From Nageia nagi (lineage: Eukaryota; Pinophyta): a stretch of 64,000 nucleotides of DNA. The position numbers and the translations under genes were made by a program. The notes under the pieces were generated by a model. That model made no database searches. It worked only from the letters and a program-made list of their open reading frames with translations, and had not been told where the DNA came from. This document shows, in pieces, positions 56,967 through 64,000 of the stretch. The DNA is taken from contig JBITNC010000001.1 in assembly GCA_050084985.1 (NCBI GenBank), forward strand, positions 95,170,001 to 95,234,000, in the 5' to 3' direction. Each line of letters begins with the position of its first letter. Within the stretch, counting starts at the first letter, position 1.

Positions 56967-57760
56967 GTAATTTTGAAGTAGATGAAGGAATTACTTGTAC
57001 CACGATTCAAAAGGATGACAAGGAGGTTAAATGTAGTAAGAAGAAATAAGAAGATGAAGAGGAAAAAAGGATACAACTCTTCCAACTCAAAATTCAAGTA
57101 AAGAAAACTAAAATTGATTCAATCTTTGATCATGGTTCACAAGTAAACCTCATTATTGAACACTTGGTGACTAAGTTAGGGCTAAATAATTATAACAATC
57201 CTCATCTATATCCTTTGCCATAGATGCATAAAAAGCTAGTTTGTAAGTAAAAAAATAATTTAAATTAACTATTGCAATAAACAAACATTTTATTGATGAA
57301 GTAGTTGTTGATGCAGTACCTCTTTTATTTGTGGTATTCTATTTGGAAATCCATATCTCTAGGAGAGAGATTCCATTTATTTCAGTAAATTGAACCAATA
57401 TAGGCTAGTAGAAGATGAAAAATCCTATGATGTTAATGCCCATAGGGGAAAATAGTGAATTAAGTTGCTTACAACAATCAAGGAAAAGAGACTCATTAAT
57501 GCTTATAAGAGTTTTTTTTGGAATTTATTAGACCAAATGTTGATATTTTTGTTGGATCAATGTCATTACTATAGATACACTATATGCCAATGTCAATATT
57601 TACTTAAGAACCAATACTCACCCTAGAGCAGTTTTAGGTTTAGACCTTATTTCATGAGTTCTCTAAAGTGTTTGCTAATATGAAGGGATTTCCACCAAGG
57701 AGGAGTATTAAATAGGAGATTCAATTATTGCTTTATTCTCCACTTCCTAACATTAGGTTG
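56967..57760 (+). pseudogene. G: protease and RT N-terminus
   Basis: KIDSIFDHGSQVNLIIEHL (57112) is the retropepsin region with D-H-G-S where D-[ST]-G-S is active, so the key residue after Asp is changed. TKLGLNNYNNPHLYPLP follows. LEPF-type link and FSKVFANMKGFPPRRSI (57660) are the RT N-terminal region (FADVF....GLPP.R). No gag precedes it. Confidence 0.72.
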
Positions 57761-58378
57761 TATAAAAAAATCTATTATGGAGTATGAGGAGATTAAGTAC
57801 TAGATTTGGGATATTTTGTACTAAGGAGTAAGTAGACTTAACACTTCTCCATGTATATCACTTATGGTCATGGTAACAAATAAGGATGGTTATTGGAGGA
57901 TGTATATTGATTATAGGATATTAAAAAAAATTACAATCAATAATCATTATCCATTACCTCATATTAATGATCTTATGGACCAATTGTAGGGGAAAATGTA
58001 TTTTCCAAAATTGGATTCTAGGAGTGGGTATCATTATGTAAGAATCAAGGAGGAGGATATTTGGAAGACCACTTTTAAGATAAGACAAGGCTTGTTTAAG
58101 TGGCTTGTGTTACCTTTTGGCCTTTGTAATACATTGAATAATGTTTATGAGAGTGATGAATGAAGTTCTTCATCCATTAATTGATTTATTTATCGTTGTA
58201 TGTTTAGATAAATTTATTTTAGTCTATAGTAATTCATGGGATTAACACCTTGTGCATATTTAATAATTCCTTCAAACTCTTAAGTATAAAAAAATACTTT
58301 TCAAAATAGTAAAGTGTGAGTTTAGTAAGCATGTGTTGGTATACTTAGGGCATATTGTAGGTGAGGGATAGATCAAAC
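57761..58378 (+). pseudogene. G: RT, first copy of the duplicated segment
   Basis: NHYPLPH.NDLMDQL, FSKIGF (usual FSK-D), [18 protein letters not shown]-type LVLPFGLCN, and the active-site region which here reads CLDKF instead of YLDD, then VYSNSWD and KCEFSKHVLVYLGHIVGEG. The polymerase Asp pair is lost. The segment from about 57935 is repeated at 58379. Confidence 0.78.
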
Positions 58379-58873
58379 AAATTTATGATCAAGAATCACT
58401 ATCCATTACCTCGTATTGATGATCTTATGGACTAGTTGTAGGGGGAAATGTATTTTCCAAAATTGGATCTTAGGAGTGGGTATTATAAAGTAAGATTCAA
58501 GGAGGAGGATATTTGGAAGATTGATTTCAAGACAAGATATGGATTTTTTGAGTGGATTATGTTACCTTTTAATCTTTGTAATGCATCAACTACATTTATG
58601 AGGGTGATAAATGAAGTTCTTCATTCATTCATTGATTTGTTTATTATGATATATTTAGATGATATTATGGTCTATAGTAATTCATGGGATGAATACCTTA
58701 TGTATCTTAAACAAGTTCTTCAAAATCTTAAGGATAGAAAGTTGCTTTTGAAATTAAGAAAGTGTGAGTTTGGTAAGAGTGTTTTGGTATACTTAAGGCA
58801 TATTGTAGATGATCATGATAAGGTGAGAGTCCTTGTAGAGTGTCCTAGATTTAGTAATGTGACTAAAACTTGA
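58379..58873 (+). pseudogene. G: RT, second copy of the duplicated segment
   Basis: Repeats about 445 bp: NHYPLPRIDDLMD, then open frame 58448-58873 with YFPKLDLRSGYYKVRFKEED (catalytic D in KLDL), RYGFFEWIMLPFNLCNAST, FIDLFIMIYLDDIMVYS with intact YLDD (58650), KCEFGKSVLVYLRHIV. This copy is far better preserved than the first and leads in order into RNase H. Confidence 0.85.
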
Positions 58874-59470
58874 AGTTTCCTTGGGGATATTTAGTATCTT
58901 AAAAAATTCATTATTGATTTTTATAGTATTGATTTTGAACCATTACATGATATAATTGATAAAAGCTCAATTTTTCAATGGGAAAAGAATAAAAAAATTG
59001 TAATATGATTCTCTTAAGGAGAAGATAGTGAATGTACCTATATTGGCACTTAATAATTTGTAATAACCATTTCAAATTGAGACAAATGTAAGTGATTATA
59101 CCATAGGGGTAGTTTTGATGTAAGGAAGGAGACTTGTATATTATCATTCTAAGAAGTTTAATGGAGCTATTATGAATTATCCTACCTATGATAAGGAGTT
59201 GTTTATCCTAGTTAAGGTTATGAAGAATTTGAAGCATTATTTGGTGGGTAAGGAGACTATAATCCATACTAACCATCAATATTTGCAATAATTACAAACT
59301 TATAATAAAGTATAAAAAGGGTAATAGAAAAATCATTTTTTGGATGGGGTTTTTATAACAATATCATCTCATAATCAAGTATAAGAAGGGAAACATTAAG
59401 AAAATTGTAGATATGTTATCAAGACCACCAATGTTAGTGCTAATGGTAATAAAAATAGTAGGATACCATA
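58874..59470 (+). pseudogene. G: RNase H
   Basis: SFLGDI.YL and FQWEKNKK link from RT; HYHSKKFNGA-type YHSKKFNGAIMNYPTYDKE (59145) matches the Y.SKKL..AE.NY...DKE block with the catalytic Glu position changed (AIMNY), followed by KNLKHYLVGKETIIHTNH (59230; catalytic D changed to N). Inactive. Confidence 0.75.
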
Positions 59471-60440
59471 TTAGTTCAGGTTTGAGTAATTTCATGAAAC
59501 TTTTTCCTTTTGTTTAGGATGCTTGTAAGGAAGGTTATTTAAATGATACTATCTTTAAGGATTTTTATCTAAAGTTAAGCAAATGTTTTATGCAAGGTTG
59601 TTATGAGGAGACTGATTATCATTTGGAGAATGAAATTCTTTAAACATTTAATTCTTTATATTTTCCTAAATGGGAGAGAGTTCAGTTAGTCAAGAAAGTT
59701 CATTCATCTTGTATTGTTAAAAATTTTGGTATTGGAAAGACCTTGTAAAATCTTCAAATGTATGTGTATTGGCCTAAAATGCAAGAGCAATTTGCAAGGT
59801 ATATTAGAGGTTGTGTGATGTATTATAATAGTAATATTAGCAATTTTAAATTAGGTTTGTATCAACAAATTCCTATTCCTAGAAGACCTTGGGAGAAAAG
59901 TTTAATGGATTTTATGGGTGGATTACCTATGTCAAAGAGAGGGCATGACTATATGTTTGTTGTGGTGGATAGATCTAGCAACATATGAATTTTTATTCTA
60001 TGTAAGAATAATTTTAATGATCAATATGTATGGATTAATTTTGATTTCCCTACTATAATTTTGATAGGGATAACAAATTTTTGGAAAACTTTTGGACTTA
60101 TTTATGGGATAAGATGGATATAAGGTTGAAGAGAACTACTATTTTTCACCCTCAGACTAAGGGGAAAACTAAGGTAGTGAATAGAAAATTTGTATAACTA
60201 CTAAGAGGATGTTGTGGTAAGCATATTAAGACTTGGAATGAACATCCAATAATCATATAATAGAGAAGTCCATACTTTCACTAGTAAAACTCCTTTTGAA
60301 AGATGTTTTGGATACCTTCCACTATAACCATTTGATTTTATTTTTAGGAAGCATAAAGAACCTGAAGAAGCCATTGTTAAGGAGTAAGAACAATTAGATA
60401 AATTCATTGAAAAGATAAAACTAATTCACATTAAGGTTCA
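59471..60440 (+). pseudogene. G: integrase core
   Basis: Zinc-binding region with WPKMQEQFARYIRGCVMYYN (59770; the second Cys is Tyr), KSLMDFMGGLPMSKRGHDYM with the first catalytic Asp (59910), VVVDRSS, DNKFLENFW (60070; second Asp region), HPQTKGKTKVVNR (60150), where the Glu of the usual QTEVVNR is Lys. Catalytic triad incomplete. The stretch after it (TPFERCFGYLP, 60290) is the usual end of the core. Confidence 0.8.
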
Positions 60441-60960
60441 TGAGTAAATTAAAGCTAGTTAAAGTATACGTTGACACATGATAAGCATAGTATTGATCAT
60501 AAGTTTCAAGTTGGTGAGCAAGTTTAGCTTCATCTCATAAAGGACATGTTAGGAGAACTTGGTAAGAAGTTGAAACCTATTAGATATGGACAACTTGAAA
60601 TTATTGAGCAAGTAAGTGAGAATACCTACAAATTGAATTTGCCACCTTATATGTATATTTATTCATTTGTTAATGTTGAGAACTTAGAATTATTTGATCT
60701 ATCAATGATGGTTGATCTTGAGGAAGAGGTTGGTTAATTTTTTCCATATATTAAGGAATTAGATCCAAGTAAAATGAATGAGTTGAAGGAGGATTCAATT
60801 TTACAAAAAAAAGTTCCTATTACAAGGAGGGTTCAACATGATATTTGGTTAGTTACAAGGTCGAAAGGATAGTTGCCTAGGAAATCCAAGTGGTATGATA
60901 AAGTTAAGGTAGGTGAATTATTTCCTTATCTTCTTAAAAAGTAATAATTTATAGGAATAA
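60441..60960 (+). pseudogene. G: integrase C-terminus with chromodomain-like tail
   Basis: HKFQVGEQV at 60498, frame 60546-60737 (GKKLKPIRYGQLEIIEQVSE, NTYKLNLPPYMYIYSFVNVE, FDLSMM), which is the gypsy integrase C-terminal fold. After it ILQKKVPITRRVQHDIWLV, TRSKGQLPRKSKWYDKVKV and ELFPYL (60800-60940) look like a divergent chromodomain, suggesting a chromovirus; in those, this module guides insertion site choice. Confidence 0.72.
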
Positions 60961-61032
60961 ATACTAACCTATTAGGGAGGCATGATTTGGAGATCAGGTT
61001 TATGAGTGGGAATTCACCAGATATTTTTATAA

Positions 61033-61901
61033 TGATATCTAGTTAATTATTTACATTATTATCTAGTTAATATTTATTTCTATAGTTGTAAGAGCTTCAA
61101 TGTTGGTATCTCAGCATTAATGTGGTGATTGGTGCCATCAATTTGATCTATAGACTTTCAAGTATTTGAACTATGAGAGATGGTAGTTTTAGAGGTAAGA
61201 AGTGCCATTAGTAGGATTGAGGATGTTCGAAGAGATTTTAGATTTCTTTTTGTATTTTTCATGTATGGAAGCAGCAATGTTGGTCTAGTTCAAGAGTTTA
61301 CTTTTTATATTTAGAGGTTGGACACATGGGTATGATGTCATTATAACATTATATTTATGTTAATATTTCTATGTAAGAAGGATAGCACTAATACTGGTGT
61401 TCTAAATCATGTATGTGGGATGTTAAAATTATTTGAGGAGTTTTGAAGTGGTTATTGGGAGTTATAATTCGTAGGGAATCTAAAGGGTTGTTGTAATTTG
61501 GTAATAAAACTTCCTAAACACTCCATATATGGGTTTTTAATGACATACAGAAGTTCTTTGGTGATTTTATGATTCTTCATGAGGATAGAGAATATTTTCT
61601 ACTATTATCTTAATTTTTGAAGAGTCATAGACCTATTTCATTTAATTATGGAGTGTTGGGAGGATTATGAAAGATTTAAAAGTTATTGAGGATATTGTAT
61701 TCTCATTTCTTGTGGGTTTTGTAACATTTCTTTGTAATTAATTGATAAGAAAGTTGCAAAAGGCTAGATGTACTTCCACATTGGAAGGAACCAATATAAA
61801 TCTTTATGTTATTTCATTTGATGTATATATTAATCTTTTCATTTACTATATTTACTTTATTTGTTCAATATTTTGGATATTTCTTCATCATGAATAATTG
61901 A
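61033..61901 (+). repeat. 3' LTR of G
   Basis: TGATATCTAGTTAATTATTT to GAATAATTGA, 869 bp, about 70 bp shorter than the 5' copy through internal indels. Followed by TATAA and W sequence. Confidence 0.85.
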
Positions 61902-61906
61902 TATAA

Positions 61907-62311
61907 GGGGTTTTAGCAAATTAATTTTATCATTAAGTTATTAATCTATATTTTATGATCCTTTGAAATCCATACTTAAGGTAATTATAGATCATTAGTA
62001 GTCTTTTCTTTAGATATATTGAAGGGGACCATGGATCCTAGGCATAATCTCATCATACCTAATTACTTCCTATTGAGAATATCCCACTCTTAATTTGATA
62101 TAGTTTGTGGTTTCTTTGTCTTTCCATCCAATTAAGATAAGGTTCCTTATAATACATATTATCCTCCATCTGCATATTCCAAAATTGAAAAGTTTGGCAA
62201 TTGAACTTTTACAACCTGAACTTCTCTTCCTATACCATTTCTTTCACTTGATCCATAAATCTTCCTTTCCTTTTTATCAAGTACCCAAAAAAATAAAGCT
62301 TTGATACTAAT
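61907..62311 (-). pseudogene. W: gag N-terminal part and leader
   Basis: Minus strand from the primer site (62298-62309): EVQVVKVQLPNFSILEYADG, then MQMEDNMYYKEPYLNWMERQ (62175; copia gag opening W..QMEDNLYYKD), WDILNRK-type and NISKEKTTNDL (62000). Same gag family as element O (5447-5860). It is separated from its C-terminal part by G. Confidence 0.78.
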
Positions 62312-62997
62312 TATTAAGATATAATATATAAAATATAGTTTGATCAAGTCAACATACATTAATTACAAAAAATAATTAAGTAAAATAATCATACAAATAA
62401 GAGAATATGAATATGAACATGGATCACTTGATGTAAGCTACATCTATAGAGAATATATAGTATCTTGAACTAAATAGTCCAAGCAACCAAAGGGAATCAA
62501 CCAAGAATTAAATTATTGTACCTTCCTCTTTTGTTTATAAAGAATTATCACCTACAACAATCTCTCTCAACAAGTATTCATTCTTCTCTATAATTCCTCA
62601 TACATATGCAAATCCTATCACCACATTATATGATAATAAATTTTATATACATTTATAGATTCATTCCTTTCTATTTTGTACACACTAATAAAAATTTTAT
62701 AATAATAGAGTTCACCACCCCATGAAACACTTATCTCACAAGATTATAATAACCAAATACTAAGTTTCATGATCCAAAATAGAGTGCTTGTGTCTTTTGT
62801 TACTGATCATCTACTACCAAGCTGATTGGTTATTAGTTTGGTCACTATCAGGCTAACTACTCATGATTTATTGATCGATTGGTATGATCAATATCGTTCC
62901 TACCAATCAAGCCTATAGATTGGTCTTATGTATGTCAATTCTAAAATAAAGAGTTATTTTTCATACTTAGCCAAATAATCAAGCTCCATCCCCAATA
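62312..62997 (-). repeat. 5' LTR of W
   Basis: 686 bp paired with 53598-54276; outer end ...CCCCAATA followed by the AATAA duplication. Confidence 0.9.
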
Positions 62998-63150
62998 AAT
63001 AATGCACTAACTAATGTAACAACATTTGGACTAATGCTAAAATATTCAATTTATTTAAATAGTTTGATATCTTCTTTACTATAACCATTCTTTGCATATC
63101 CTGAAATCATTGCATTCCATGGAATTATTGAGAAAATGCAAACTAATGCA
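62998..63150 (-). pseudogene. PPR gene remnant, 5' segment
   Basis: Minus-strand frame from 63150: ALVCIFSIIPWNAMISGYAK, NGYSKEDIKLFK, then one stop, and PNVVTLVSAL ending exactly at W's target site. WNAMISGYA.NG....A..LF and PN..T..S.L are signature blocks of PLS-type PPR repeats. The next residues are at 53597. Confidence 0.82.
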
Positions 63151-63759
63151 AGATTTGATTATTATGAATTTAGAATACAAATATATAGTTCTACAAGAAC
63201 TAGTAGACAAAGAGGTGGTTGAGAAGTATTCTTCTCATAACTTGCAACTAAGTACAACAAGCCAAATTATGTGTTTAACAAACCACTATAAGATAATATG
63301 TACAATCCATGTGAATACAACAAGCTACTATATTACAAGCTAACAAATCTATGACTTAGACTTGAGGGATAATGTTTACACCAACATTATTCCCTTTTAT
63401 ACTAAAGGGAATCATCAATGAGTTCTTAAGCATCACCAAGTTTGGAAGAAACAAAATCATTTACATTTCCTCCAATCCTTTAACAAAAAATCAAAAGTTT
63501 CAAATAATTTGTGTTGGCACTCCTTCCACCTCTTGTGTGGGATCTCCTCCATTTTTGGTGTAGATCCTTCCTTTAGTGCCTCCTTTTTTTTATTAGCTTC
63601 CCCTTCAACAAAAGTGTCTCTAAGTATGATTTTCAACAACCACTATCTCTCATCATCATTATGGTCTTGCAAGTGATCATATTTTACATCATAATTCCAT
63701 ACTTTATATGAGTATTTACAATTAATCATATCACATAGATGATTATATATCACAATAAT
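63151..63759 (-). other. unassigned; minus frame 63457-63639
   Basis: Upstream of the PPR remnant I see no further PPR unit. A 60-codon minus frame (63639-63457: FVEGEANKKKEALKEGSTPK, KRWKECQHKLFETFDFLLKD) is hydrophilic and not recognised. Confidence 0.35.
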
Positions 63760-64000
63760 TTAACATATCTTTACACATAATTTTAAATAATAGGTAGCTA
63801 AATATTGACTAATTGAATAAGCAACCTCACATAAATCATCACTCAACATGTCACACTTTACTAAGGTTTTACATTCATCATTTGGATTCTCATAACCTAA
63901 GTTTGCAATATCCATCATTGTATTTACACCAAGAAGAATCTCTTCCAAGGTTACCTGCATGAAACCATCTTCATCTTCCTCACACACAAGATGAATCTCA
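63760..64000 (-). CDS. hypothetical reading frame open at the right edge
   Basis: A minus frame open from the window edge to a stop at 63760 (EIHLVCEEDEDGFMQVTLEE, ILLGVNTMMDIANLGYENPN, DECKTLVKCDMLSDDLCEVA). It has an acidic start, is free of stops over 80 codons in AT-rich DNA, and has ordinary codon use. An internal ATG is at 63987. It could be an exon or part of another element. No family recognised. Confidence 0.35.
   Translation of the reverse strand, partial: EIHLVCEEDEDGFMQVTLEEILLGVNTMMDIANLGYENPNDECKTLVKCDMLSDDLCEVAYSISQYLATYYLKLCVKIC

Larger units (their letters stand above)
56030..61901 (+). mobile_element. Ty3/gypsy chromovirus-like element G, nested in W
   Basis: Plus-strand element with LTRs 56030-56966 and 61033-61901, flanked by CATAA (56025-56029) and TATAA (61902-61906), a 5-bp duplication with one change. 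Inside: protease, RT, RNase H, integrase with a chromodomain-like tail, in gypsy order. Gag is missing: only about 120 bp separate the 5' LTR from protease. Part of the RT is tandemly duplicated. All frames are broken. Confidence 0.88.
53598..62997 (-). mobile_element. copia-type gag-only LTR element W, nested in a PPR gene
   Basis: Minus-strand element with LTRs at 53598-54276 and 62312-62997, perfect AATAA duplications, primer site TAGTATCAAAGC (complement 62298-62309) and purine tract CCAAGTGGTAGAG (complement 54277-54289). Without the inserted G the internal part is about 2.2 kb and encodes only gag, zinc knuckle, protease and GAG-pre-integrase. Integrase, RT and RNase H are absent. It is related to element O by its gag. 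Gag-bearing, pol-less LTR elements of this layout (TR-GAG type) are known in plants. Confidence 0.9.

Noticed and set aside
1-64000. tRNA, rRNA or organelle-derived gene
   Set aside because: No cloverleaf-compatible conserved arms or rRNA signature words were noticed; short TGGTATCA matches are primer sites of LTR elements.

Overview
The window is strongly AT-rich nuclear DNA from a land plant, most likely a flowering plant with a large, repeat-filled genome. The evidence is a decayed pentatricopeptide-repeat (PPR) gene, Ty1/copia and Ty3/gypsy LTR retrotransposons primed by initiator Met-tRNA-like sites (TGGTATCA...), a CACTA-like transposon end, and no intact host gene. Species cannot be told from the sequence. 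I saw no rRNA, tRNA, CRISPR or bacterial features.

Layout, left to right. (1) 1-2110: 3' part of a plus-strand copia element (P: reverse transcriptase end, RNase H, 3' LTR). (2) 2111-4644: AT-rich DNA with a minus-strand copia RNase H remnant. (3) 4645-18198: a plus-strand copia element (O) whose RT is split by a complete minus-strand copia element (A, 8465-16929) of the same family as P. (4) 18199-43808: a very large minus-strand LTR element (Y1) broken by three insertions: a non-coding LTR element N (19152-23472, perfect TAAAT duplication), a solo LTR S (23587-24060, perfect AATAC duplication) and a 12-kb plus-strand gypsy-like element Z (29665-41831), which itself holds a small element V (about 30782-33937). 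(5) 43809-about 51040: a second copy of the Y family (Y2) with a gag-like gene upstream of the Y-specific open reading frame. (6) 52150-63150: a minus-strand PPR pseudogene split by W, a copia element with gag but no pol (53598-62997, perfect AATAA duplication). W is split by G, a plus-strand gypsy element with pol but no gag (56030-61901). (7) 63151-64000: unassigned sequence with two short minus-strand reading frames.

Nothing here looks functional as it stands: every pol and gag frame carries stops or frameshifts, many of a kind expected from cytosine deamination. N, W, Z, V and Y all lack pol genes, and G and A/P/O are degraded pol-bearing elements. The two most interesting items are a Y-specific reading frame of unknown function, whose frame is largely kept in two diverged copies and which contains a duplicated module, and a long antisense reading frame inside Z between gag and the 3' LTR. 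Element boundaries given with target-site duplications are firm; boundaries marked approximate rest on where two copies stop matching by eye.
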